Below are positions 19,757 through 28,784 of a stretch of 64,000 bases of DNA, one piece after another. The notes under the pieces are model-generated. The model worked only from the letters and a program-made list of their open reading frames with translations. It did no database searches and had not been told where the DNA came from. This stretch comes from an uncultured Pelagibacteraceae bacterium. Lineage in GTDB: Bacteria > Pseudomonadota > Alphaproteobacteria > Pelagibacterales > AG-422-B15. The stretch lies in NCBI GenBank assembly GCA_902526005.1, contig CABZIW010000001.1, positions 158,988-222,987 on the forward strand, in the 5' to 3' direction. Each line of letters starts with the position of its first letter. Position 1 is the first letter of the stretch. A program made the translations under genes and the position numbers.

Positions 19757-22024
19757 ATGACAAAAAAAGATAGGGAAGAGCATTTCAGCGAAAAAGAAGC
19801 ATTAGTGTTTCATACCCAAGGTAAGCCAGGCAAAATAGAAATTAAAGCTACGAAACCTCTAGAGACACAAAGAGACCTTTCATTAGCTTACTCTCCTGGT
19901 GTTGCGGCTCCTGTAAATGCTATAGCACAAGACATAAGCACAGTTTACGACTATACAAGCAAGGGTAATATAGTTGCAGTAATATCAAATGGAACTGCAA
20001 TATTAGGCCTTGGAAACTTAGGAGCTCATGCATCAAAACCAGTTATGGAGGGAAAATCTGTTTTATTTAAAAGATTTTCAGATATCGACTCAATTGATTT
20101 AGAAATTGATACCGAAGATGCTGAAAAATTTATTAACTCTGTAAAGTATTTAGGACCTTCTTTTGGAGGAATAAATCTTGAAGACATTAAAGCTCCTGAG
20201 TGTTTTATAATCGAAGACTCACTAAGAGAACAAATGGACATACCTATTTTCCATGATGATCAACATGGAACAGCAATTATATCTGCTGCAGCACTTATAA
20301 ATGCAATGGACCTTACAGGAAAAAAAATTAATGAAGCCAAAATTGTTGTTAATGGAGCAGGTGCTGCAGGTATTGCATGTCTGGAGCTCTTAAAAGCGAT
20401 GGGTATGCCAAATGAAAATGCAATATTATGTGATACCAAAGGAGTTATTCATACTGAAAGAAAAGAAAATATGAACCAGTGGAAATCTGCACATGCAGTG
20501 AAAACAAAGTGTAGAACTCTTGAAGATGCATTAAATGGAACTGATATTTTTTTTGGTCTCTCAATTGGCAATATCATTAGTCAAAAAATGGTTTTATCTA
20601 TGGCAGAAAAACCAATTATTTTTGCAATGGCTAATCCTGAACCTGAAATATTGCCTGAAAAGATTAAAGAATGTAGAAAAGACGCAATTATTGCTACTGG
20701 AAGATCAGATTATCCTAATCAGGTTAATAATGTACTAGGATTCCCCTATATATTTAGAGGTGCATTAGATGTAAGGGCAAAAACAATTAATCTTGAAATG
20801 AAGATCGCTGCGGCTAAAGCAATAGCTGATCTAGCCAAGGAAGATGTGCCAGATGAGGTAGCCAATGCTTATCCTGGGAAAAGACCTCAATACGGTCCAG
20901 ATTATATTATTCCTTCTCCCTTTGATCCAAGACTTATTAGTAAGGTTCCTCCAGCAGTTGCTAAAGCTGCAATGGATACTGGTGTTGCAAGGAAAGCAAT
21001 TGTAGATATTGAAAATTACTCGAATGAATTATCAGCTAGACTCAATCCTTCTGCTGGTCTTCTACAAAAAGTTTTTCAAGAAGTAAAAGAAAATCCAAAA
21101 AGAGTAATTTTTACTGAAGGTGAAGAAGAAGACATGATCAGAGCTGCAGTAATATTTCTCAACAATAGAATGGGCACTCCGATATTAATTGGAAGAGATG
21201 ACGTCATAAAAGATAAAATGCAGGAAATGGGGTTAGATTTTTTTGATCAAATGGAAATTCACAGTACTAGGAATAAATCTGAACATGATAGGTATGCTGA
21301 ACATATCTATCATCGTTTACAAAGAAAAGGGTTTTTAAAAAAGGATTGTTTAGATCTACTCAATCGGGAAAGAAATGTTTTTGCGGCATGTATGGTATCT
21401 TTAAAAGAAGCTGACGCAATGGTTTGTGGTTTAACAAGAAGCTATGCTGCGTCATTAGAAAGTATTGAATATGTTCTTGATCCAATACCTAATAAAACCA
21501 TTCTTGGCCTGACTGTGATGTTATGTAACGGAAGAACTATTTTTGTCGCTGACTCAAATGTGCATGATATGCCTAACGCTTCACAATTAGCAAATATTAC
21601 GCAAGAAAGTGCTGAAGTAGTGAGAGAAATATTTGGCGTTGAACCGAGAGCTGCGCTGGTTTCATATTCAAACTTTGGTAAGCCATTTACTGAAAGGTCA
21701 GTATATATGAGAGATGCAAAGAAAATTCTTGATGAAAGAAATGTTGATTTTGAATACGACGGAGAAATGGGTGCTAATACTGCTCTGAATGAAAATTTAA
21801 TGAGTCTTTATCCATTTTGTAAATTATCCGGCCCTGCAAACTTGTTAATTATGCCAGCTATTCACAGTGCAAGCATATCAACTAAGATGCTTCAGGAATT
21901 AGGAGGAGGTACACTAGTTGGACCATACTTGGTTGGCTTTAAAGAAAGTATACAAATTGCACCTTTGGGAGCAAATGTTGCTGACATTGTTAACTTAGCT
22001 GCATTATCAGCCTTTAAAAGTTAG
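19757..22024 (+). CDS. maeB: NADP-dependent malic enzyme with C-terminal phosphotransacetylase-like domain
   Basis: Malic domain LAYSPGVAAP, FHDDQHGTAII; C-terminal PTA-like domain (RVIFTEGEEEDMIRAA...DGEMGANTALNE). Confidence 0.95.
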   Translation: MTKKDREEHFSEKEALVFHTQGKPGKIEIKATKPLETQRDLSLAYSPGVAAPVNAIAQDISTVYDYTSKGNIVAVISNGTAILGLGNLGAHASKPVMEGKSVLFKRFSDIDSIDLEIDTEDAEKFINSVKYLGPSFGGINLEDIKAPECFIIEDSLREQMDIPIFHDDQHGTAIISAAALINAMDLTGKKINEAKIVVNGAGAAGIACLELLKAMGMPNENAILCDTKGVIHTERKENMNQWKSAHAVKTKCRTLEDALNGTDIFFGLSIGNIISQKMVLSMAEKPIIFAMANPEPEILPEKIKECRKDAIIATGRSDYPNQVNNVLGFPYIFRGALDVRAKTINLEMKIAAAKAIADLAKEDVPDEVANAYPGKRPQYGPDYIIPSPFDPRLISKVPPAVAKAAMDTGVARKAIVDIENYSNELSARLNPSAGLLQKVFQEVKENPKRVIFTEGEEEDMIRAAVIFLNNRMGTPILIGRDDVIKDKMQEMGLDFFDQMEIHSTRNKSEHDRYAEHIYHRLQRKGFLKKDCLDLLNRERNVFAACMVSLKEADAMVCGLTRSYAASLESIEYVLDPIPNKTILGLTVMLCNGRTIFVADSNVHDMPNASQLANITQESAEVVREIFGVEPRAALVSYSNFGKPFTERSVYMRDAKKILDERNVDFEYDGEMGANTALNENLMSLYPFCKLSGPANLLIMPAIHSASISTKMLQELGGGTLVGPYLVGFKESIQIAPLGANVADIVNLAALSAFKS

Positions 22025-22983
22025 TTTTTCAAAAAATAAGCGATCTCTTTAAGTGCTTGTTTCGCCTCAGGCAAAAAACCAAATATTTGCCAAACATGAG
22101 GTAGATTTTTGTATACACTTAAAGTCACTTCATTATTTCCATCTTTTATTTTAGATTCAAGATCCAGGGAGTCGCTATACAATATTTCAATATCACTAAC
22201 TTGTATCAAGGTTTTTGGATAGTTAGAGTATTTTGCGAATACTGGAGATATAAGAGGATTTTTATAATCTTGATTTGGGGCGTACCATTCTTTGACAGTT
22301 TTCTGCATAGAGAGCGATGTGTTTAACCAATTATCGTAAGATAAATAAGGATCTGACTTTGAATTTTCCTTGATGCTTCTTCCCTCGCCGGTAAGATCTG
22401 TCCATGGAGATAATAAAAATAGTTTTGAAGGTAATTTTTGATTTAGCTTTTGTAATTTTAATGTGCTGACTAAAGTTAAATTGCCTCCAGCTGAGTCCCC
22501 TCCAAAATAAATATTTTCATTTTTAAATCCTCTTTCTAATAAGGCATTATAACTGCTTATAGTTTCGTCGATTGCTTTAGGAAAATTATTTTCAGGTGAT
22601 AATGAGTAATCAATAGCAAATATTTGAATTGAAGACAACTTAGCTAATGTTACAAGCATATTTTGATGTGTCTCCGGTGATCCAGCTACATAACCCCCTC
22701 CATGAAGATAAAGTATACATTTTTCTTTATCGGAGTTTTTATTTATAAAATGTAAAGTTCTTGTTTCACTTAAATAAATTTCTTTAATATCGATAGATGA
22801 TTTGCTTTTATTGAAGATTAATTTTTGTAAAAGTTTAGAGCCTAATGAAATATCTTGATCAATGTAACCTTCCTGGTTCATCATCTTTCTTGCTTCGATG
22901 TAGGATCTTTCTTCAACAGGAGGCTGAACATCTTTTACATATTTTTTAAGCATGAAGTTGAGTATTTTTGATTGTATGCTCAT
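22021..22983 (-). CDS. Alpha/beta hydrolase (HSL-type esterase/lipase)
   Basis: LYLHGGGYVAGSPETH oxyanion motif, GGDSAGGNL nucleophile elbow, catalytic H (LPHVWQIF). Confidence 0.9.
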   Translation of the reverse strand: MSIQSKILNFMLKKYVKDVQPPVEERSYIEARKMMNQEGYIDQDISLGSKLLQKLIFNKSKSSIDIKEIYLSETRTLHFINKNSDKEKCILYLHGGGYVAGSPETHQNMLVTLAKLSSIQIFAIDYSLSPENNFPKAIDETISSYNALLERGFKNENIYFGGDSAGGNLTLVSTLKLQKLNQKLPSKLFLLSPWTDLTGEGRSIKENSKSDPYLSYDNWLNTSLSMQKTVKEWYAPNQDYKNPLISPVFAKYSNYPKTLIQVSDIEILYSDSLDLESKIKDGNNEVTLSVYKNLPHVWQIFGFLPEAKQALKEIAYFLKN

Positions 22984-22989
22984 ATCAAA

Positions 22990-23922
22990 TTAATTAGTTT
23001 TTAGAAGCTGATCCCAAATTATTTTTGAAATATCAATCTTATGAAGTTTTTTGATTTCTTGTATGCAGGTTGGTGACGTAACATTAATTTCCGTCAAATA
23101 TTTACCAATTACATCAATACCTACAAAAAAAAGTCCTTCATCTTTTAAAAATCCTTCGATTGCCTTACAAATATTTAAATCTTGTCTTGATATTTTGACC
23201 GCTTCACAGTTGCCGCCCACATGAATATTTGAGCGTATTTCGTTGTTCTTGGGTATCCTTCTCAATGCTGCAATTGGTTCTCCATTAACAAGAATTATTC
23301 TTTTATCTCCATGTTTGATTTCTGGAAGAAATTTTTGAATTACAAATGGCTCTTTAAGCTGGTCTATGAAACGTTCGATGATTTGATTATAGTTTTCATC
23401 TTGTTTATCAAGTAAAAATATACTTTCGCCTCCATTGCCGTAGAGGGGTTTAATTACGCACTTTCCATTTTGTTTTATAAAATCATTTATTTCTTTTTTT
23501 TCTCTAGTGATAACTGTTGGAGGTATTATTTCTTTATAAGATAGCATTGAAATTTTTTCTGGTGCGTTTCTTATCCCATTTGGATGATTGATAAACTTAG
23601 TCGTCCCTTTTACTTGTTCTAAGAGATGCATAGAAGAAATATATTCCATGTTATAAGGCGGATCCTGTCGAATGAAAACATAATTGAAATTATCAACCCT
23701 TACTTGTTTAGGATAACCAATTACATAATTTTTTAATTTATTATCTTTAAAAGAAATTTCTCTTGCCTGTGCATATACCAAATTATTTTTAAATGTCAGA
23801 CTACTTGGTAAAAAATAAAAATTCTTATTTTTTCTTTTTTGGGACTCTAGAATTAATGGTAAGGAACTATCAGTCTTGATATTGAGCTTATCAATTTCAT
23901 CAATTTGAAAACCTACGTTCAT
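22990..23922 (-). CDS. gshB: Glutathione synthase
   Basis: VFIRQDPPYNMEYI, ATP-grasp core GKCVIKPLYGNGGESIF, FVGIDVIGKYLTEINVTSPTCIQEI. Confidence 0.95.
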   Translation of the reverse strand: MNVGFQIDEIDKLNIKTDSSLPLILESQKRKNKNFYFLPSSLTFKNNLVYAQAREISFKDNKLKNYVIGYPKQVRVDNFNYVFIRQDPPYNMEYISSMHLLEQVKGTTKFINHPNGIRNAPEKISMLSYKEIIPPTVITREKKEINDFIKQNGKCVIKPLYGNGGESIFLLDKQDENYNQIIERFIDQLKEPFVIQKFLPEIKHGDKRIILVNGEPIAALRRIPKNNEIRSNIHVGGNCEAVKISRQDLNICKAIEGFLKDEGLFFVGIDVIGKYLTEINVTSPTCIQEIKKLHKIDISKIIWDQLLKTN

Positions 23923-23927
23923 TTAAA

Positions 23928-24518
23928 CTAAAATTCATCAGTTTTAATTGTAATATAGTCTATAACTTCTTCAACACCATATACTTCTCTAGCAATATTA
24001 ATTACTAAATCTCTTTCATCCTCGCTTCCAGCAATACCTATGATGTAGACCAGCTTATTAACTGTCTCAATACTATAATTTAATGAATTAACATTTTCAT
24101 TTAATATAAGTTTTCCCTTTACCTTTGTGCTTATAACAAGATCATCAGCAAAGTTAATTATATTATCTGAGTTTGATATTTGGATTTCATTAATAACAGT
24201 TTGTACTCCTTTTACTCCCCAAGCAATCCGTGTTGCTTCAATTTTAAGATCTATATTCTCTATTGTCCCAGTTAATAACACTCTTCCTTGTGACACCTCA
24301 ACATCAATATTAAAAAATAATTTTTCGTTTTGATCAAAATATGTATTTTTTATTAAAGTTTTAATAATTGTATCATCAACAAACTCTCCAATTGATCTAT
24401 CTTCTTGATTGACTGTAACTACCTTAACAGCTGTGCCGGTTGCTACTTGTGCACAGTGAGCTATCAAGATAGAGGGTAGAATTATATAAACTAAAGTATA
24501 AACAAACTTAATGTGCAT
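23928..24518 (-). CDS. BON-domain exported protein
   Basis: Signal peptide; two BON-like repeats (VLLTGTIENIDLKIEATRIAWGVKGVQTVINEI; VYIIGIAGSEDERDLVINIAREVYGVEEVIDYI). Confidence 0.85.
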   Translation of the reverse strand: MHIKFVYTLVYIILPSILIAHCAQVATGTAVKVVTVNQEDRSIGEFVDDTIIKTLIKNTYFDQNEKLFFNIDVEVSQGRVLLTGTIENIDLKIEATRIAWGVKGVQTVINEIQISNSDNIINFADDLVISTKVKGKLILNENVNSLNYSIETVNKLVYIIGIAGSEDERDLVINIAREVYGVEEVIDYITIKTDEF

Positions 24519-24549
24519 TATAAATCATTATTATATATCAAAATTAATA

Positions 24550-25440
24550 TCATTGCTTATTTTTTATTAGTAACTGATATACCTCTCTTTTTGAAAGATT
24601 AAAGAAAGTTGAAATAATTTTTGAAATTTTAGATGTATTAAGCCCTGCAGCAATAAGTTGATCAGATAATATTGAAATTTCTTCATTTGAAATTTTATTT
24701 TCTTTACTTTGACAAAGAGGCTTAACCACAAATGTTATTTCACCTAAAATTTTTTTTCTGTTTCTCAGTTTTTCAATTACTTCTGTAATATTCGAGTTAA
24801 TGACTTCTTCATTCTTTTTAGTTAATTCTCTTACGAATGTTACCTCACAACTACCATAATGATCATTGATAAAATTAAGTGTTTTTAAAATTCGCAGAGG
24901 TGATTCAAAAAATATTACTGCACATTCAAGTTTTTTTATCAAATCCAATTCTTTTAGAGCTTCATTTTTATGTCTTGGAAAGAAACTTCTAAACATAAAA
25001 GATTTTTGAGCAAAACTTGACAAAACATAGCTTGATATAGTTGCTGATGGTCCAGGTAATGAAAATACATTAATTTTTTTTTCGTCACAAAGTTTTATGA
25101 GATCTGAACCAGGATCCGAAATTATTGGTGTACCGGCATCAGATATTATTGCAATTGATAATCCCGCTTGTAATTTTTTTATTATTAATGGAATAGAGTT
25201 TTTTGAGTTGAATTTATGAAATGGTTTTAGTTGGGTTTTAATGCCATATTTATTCGTTAATTTCTTACTTATACGAGTATCTTCACATAAGATTAAATCT
25301 ACACAAGACAGAATTTTAAGAGATCGTAGGGTAATATCACCTAAATTACCAATTGGAGTTGCCACAATGTATAATCCATTTTGAACCTTTTCGTATTCTA
25401 ATAATTCATTAATATAATCTTTGTTTAGCTTTATGTTCAT
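24550..25440 (-). CDS. rsmI: 16S rRNA (cytidine-2'-O)-methyltransferase RsmI
   Basis: GLYIVATPIGNLGDITLRSLKIL, CEDTRISKKL, AIISDAGTPIISDPG. Confidence 0.96.
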   Translation of the reverse strand: MNIKLNKDYINELLEYEKVQNGLYIVATPIGNLGDITLRSLKILSCVDLILCEDTRISKKLTNKYGIKTQLKPFHKFNSKNSIPLIIKKLQAGLSIAIISDAGTPIISDPGSDLIKLCDEKKINVFSLPGPSATISSYVLSSFAQKSFMFRSFFPRHKNEALKELDLIKKLECAVIFFESPLRILKTLNFINDHYGSCEVTFVRELTKKNEEVINSNITEVIEKLRNRKKILGEITFVVKPLCQSKENKISNEEISILSDQLIAAGLNTSKISKIISTFFNLSKREVYQLLIKNKQ

Positions 25441-26733
25441 ATGTATCTAAAAAAAAAATTTATACTACTAATAGCTGTCTTTACATTCATTGGCTTTCTA
25501 AGTTGTGAGACTCCAAATAATCACCAAAATGAAACTACCACATATAATAAATCTATAAAATTAGATAATAAGAATATAAATAATAATTCATTATCATCGC
25601 AGAATTTGAATGAAGAAAAAGATACTGCTCAAAGGGAATTTCTTAATATTGTTTTGATGCTCCCTATAAGCGGTAAACATTATCAAATAGGTAAATCATT
25701 ATTAAACTCTGCTCAATTGGCTGTTGAAAAAAAAAATAATAAGAAAATAATATTTACAATAATTGATACAGGTGATGAAGAGCAGTTACTATCTCGATTA
25801 TATAGCGTACTTGAAAATGATATAGATATAATTATCGGGCCAGTTTTCTCTGATAAAGCAAATCAGGTCAGGGAGGTTACAAAAAATAAAGATATACCCA
25901 TTATTGCATTTTCTAATAATTCTAAAATACAAGACAACAGGTTATATGTATTTGGGCTTAAATTAGAAGATGAAATAAAGGAATTATTAACCTATTCCAT
26001 TAAGCGTAATTTAAAAAAATATGCTGTATTAGTTCCAAGAAATGAGTTTGGAAGTCGTGTTGAAAAAGAAATTAAACAATTTCAGTCTAAAAATAATTTA
26101 TCAACCTTTAACTTTACTTTCTATAATCCAAATTCTCAAGATTTTTATGATGTTTCAAAGAATGTTTCTAATTTTGAAGAAAGAAAAGCTAATTTAGAAA
26201 AGAAGATTAAACAATTGGAAAAAGAAAATTCTGAAAAAGCTAAAGAGGAATTGAAGAAGTTAAAAAAATTAGATACTTACGGTGAATTAAATTTTGAAGC
26301 CTTGATAATTTTTGCGCAAAATTTTCAAGAGGTGTCAAACTTCAGTTCTATACTTCCATATTACGACGTAGACCCTAAAAAAGTGCAATATATTGGAAGT
26401 TCATTGTGGGCTAAAAATTTATCACTAAAAGAACCAGGTTTAGATAATGGATACTTCGCTTCACTTGACATAGATAATCGGAGAAAATTTGAGGATATGT
26501 ATTTAGAAATTTTCAATACTAAGCCACACTCTTTAGCGGCGTTAAGTTATGATATTATTGGACTCATCAGTAATCTTCATCAAGACAAAAACAATTTCAC
26601 AATAGAAAAGCTGCATAACTCCAATGGCTTTATTGGTATAAACGGATGGTTTAAAATGAATTCAAATGGCAATGTTTCACGTCAACCAAAAATATATAAA
26701 ATAAGGAATCAAAAATTTAGTCTTTTAAATTAA
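25441..26733 (+). CDS. Penicillin-binding protein activator / LppC-like lipoprotein with periplasmic-binding fold
   Basis: Lipobox FLSC; LMLPISGKHYQIGKSLLNSAQLAV; divergent from rsmI as lpoA is in other proteobacteria. Confidence 0.85.
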   Translation: MYLKKKFILLIAVFTFIGFLSCETPNNHQNETTTYNKSIKLDNKNINNNSLSSQNLNEEKDTAQREFLNIVLMLPISGKHYQIGKSLLNSAQLAVEKKNNKKIIFTIIDTGDEEQLLSRLYSVLENDIDIIIGPVFSDKANQVREVTKNKDIPIIAFSNNSKIQDNRLYVFGLKLEDEIKELLTYSIKRNLKKYAVLVPRNEFGSRVEKEIKQFQSKNNLSTFNFTFYNPNSQDFYDVSKNVSNFEERKANLEKKIKQLEKENSEKAKEELKKLKKLDTYGELNFEALIIFAQNFQEVSNFSSILPYYDVDPKKVQYIGSSLWAKNLSLKEPGLDNGYFASLDIDNRRKFEDMYLEIFNTKPHSLAALSYDIIGLISNLHQDKNNFTIEKLHNSNGFIGINGWFKMNSNGNVSRQPKIYKIRNQKFSLLN

Positions 26734-27344
26734 TCAATAAATCTTTCCAAATACGTTTTCATTTTTTTAAATGCTATTGATCGATGACTTATTCTTTCCT
26801 TATAATCGAAATTCATTTCACCAAATGTTTTTTTATAACCAGTTGGTACAAAAATAGGATCATATCCAAAACCATTTTTACCCAGAGGGGGAAACTGAAC
26901 ATGTCCATATTTTTTTCCTTCGAATACTCTGTAATTATTATCTGGAAAATAAATGGATAAAGCACAACAAAAAAAAGCTTTTCGAGAGCTCTTGTTTACA
27001 TAATTATTTTTTTGAATTTTTTTATGTATTTTTCTGATTGCCGTGTTGAAATTTTTATCCTTTCCTGCCCATCTGGCTGAATATATTCCAGGCTGATTAC
27101 CAAGCGATAGAATACAAAGGCCACTATCGTCAGCTATGGCAGGAATGCCTGATTTTTTGGCAGCATTTTTTGATTTTATTAGAGAATTTTCTTTAAAAGT
27201 TTTTCCGTTTTCGATTGGTTCATTGATACAAAATTTTTTTGCAGAGTAAATTTTAAATCCCATTGGCTTTAATAAAGATCTGATTTCTCTTACCTTTCCT
27301 TCGTTATGGCTGGCAATAACTATTTCTTTTATATTTTTAATCAC
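26730..27344 (-). CDS. rdgB: XTP/dITP pyrophosphohydrolase (RdgB/HAM1)
   Basis: IASHNEGKVREIRSLL, AIADDSGLCI, GFGYDPIF, SHRSIAFKKM. Confidence 0.96.
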   Translation of the reverse strand: MIKNIKEIVIASHNEGKVREIRSLLKPMGFKIYSAKKFCINEPIENGKTFKENSLIKSKNAAKKSGIPAIADDSGLCILSLGNQPGIYSARWAGKDKNFNTAIRKIHKKIQKNNYVNKSSRKAFFCCALSIYFPDNNYRVFEGKKYGHVQFPPLGKNGFGYDPIFVPTGYKKTFGEMNFDYKERISHRSIAFKKMKTYLERFID

Positions 27345-28050
27345 TTAAAATTTTTTTTTGTATTTTGATGATCTCAGAGATCCCTGATTTTGCAAGCTCC
27401 AACATTGCATTAAATGACCTCTCCTCACAAAGCTTCTTTTCCGAAGTCATCTGTACTTCAACTAGTTTACCACTTTCTGTTATTACAAAATTTGCATCTA
27501 CTTCAGCATTTTGATCTTCCTTAAAATCTAAGTCTAAATAAGGTTCACCATTTATAATTCCACAGCTGATTGCGGCAACATATTCACTAATTGGATTTTT
27601 TTTTATAATTTTTTTATTAAGCATATGATTTATGCATAATTGAAGTGCGATAAATGATCCTGAAATTGAAGCGGTTCTTGTTCCACCATCTGCTTGAATA
27701 ACATCACAATCTATTATTATTTGTAATTCTCTTAAATCTTCTAAATTAACTATAGATCTTAATGATCTTCCAATTAGTCTTTGTATTTCCTGTGTTCTAC
27801 CAGATTGTTTACCTTTGGCGGCCTCTCTAGACATTCTCTCAGAAGTTGATCTTGGTAACATCCCGTATTCTGCTGTTACCCACCCAGTCTCTGAATTTTT
27901 TAACCATCTTGGTAAATTTCTATCAAGCGATGCACTACAGATTACATGCGTATCGCCACATTTAATTAAGCATGAGCCTTCCGGATTGTATGAAAAATTA
28001 GGAATTATTTCTATATCTCTTAATTGGTTAATATTTCTATTATTTCTCAT
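27337..28050 (-). CDS. rph: Ribonuclease PH
   Basis: GWVTAEYGMLPRSTSERMSREAAKGKQSGRTQEIQRLIGRSLR. Confidence 0.97.
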   Translation of the reverse strand: MRNNRNINQLRDIEIIPNFSYNPEGSCLIKCGDTHVICSASLDRNLPRWLKNSETGWVTAEYGMLPRSTSERMSREAAKGKQSGRTQEIQRLIGRSLRSIVNLEDLRELQIIIDCDVIQADGGTRTASISGSFIALQLCINHMLNKKIIKKNPISEYVAAISCGIINGEPYLDLDFKEDQNAEVDANFVITESGKLVEVQMTSEKKLCEERSFNAMLELAKSGISEIIKIQKKILSD

Positions 28051-28109
28051 TGAGTGATAAATTATACTATGTATTGACGAAAATAATATAGATCATTACA
28101 TAATTAAAT

Positions 28110-28661
28110 ATGGCCAAAAATAAAAATAAAAAAAATTTAGACCCCAAGCCAACTAAAGTAGATGAAAATTCTGAAGTAAAAACAGAAGATGCGGGCGCTG
28201 ATGATAGTGATAAGCTGAAAGATCTTGAAAGTAGGCTTCTAACCAGCTTAGCTGAAAATGAAAATCTAAGAAAAAGATTTGATAGAGAAAAAGAAGACTT
28301 AAGCAATTATGTGATTTCAAATTTCGCAAAAGAGATACTATCAGTTCTCGATAATCTACAAAGAGCTATAGCTTCAGTTAAAGTAAAAGAATTAAAAGAA
28401 AAATCAGACAGTCTTTCACAACTATTTGAGGGAATTGAGCTTACCGAAAAACAAATTATATCTACTTTTGAAAGATTTAAGATTGAACAAATTAAATCAC
28501 TGGGTGAGCAATTTGATCCGAATATCCACCAAGCGATGTTTGAAGTTGAAAAGGATGATCAAGAAGCAGGAACTGTTGCTGAGGTTGTTCAAGAGGGATA
28601 TAAAATTGGAGATAGACTTCTAAGACCAGCACTTGTAGGCGTAGTAAAGAAAAAAAGTTAA
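28110..28661 (+). CDS. grpE: Nucleotide exchange factor GrpE
   Basis: LLTSLAENENLRKRFDREKED; FEGIELTEKQII; GYKIGDRLLRPALVGVVKK; upstream of dnaK. Confidence 0.95.
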   Translation: MAKNKNKKNLDPKPTKVDENSEVKTEDAGADDSDKLKDLESRLLTSLAENENLRKRFDREKEDLSNYVISNFAKEILSVLDNLQRAIASVKVKELKEKSDSLSQLFEGIELTEKQIISTFERFKIEQIKSLGEQFDPNIHQAMFEVEKDDQEAGTVAEVVQEGYKIGDRLLRPALVGVVKKKS

Positions 28662-28726
28662 ATAATATCAATATGATAGTATAATAATAATTAACAATCT
28701 CATTTTACTCTTTTTTTAAGCAAGGG

Positions 28727-28755
28727 GTTGTACTGCAAAATCAACTACCCATATA
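28727..28755 (+). promoter_or_regulatory. RpoH (sigma32)-like promoter of dnaK
   Basis: GTTGTA - 14 nt - ACCCATATA, close to the CTTGAA/CCCCATNTA heat-shock consensus; about 30 nt upstream of dnaK ATG. Confidence 0.6.
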
Positions 28756-28784
28756 TAGAACAAATATCAATTCAGAGTAAGAAT

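Noticed and set aside
28728-28784. N-terminal extension of dnaK
   Set aside because: DnaK starts at [15 protein letters not shown]; the extension overlaps the RpoH-like promoter.
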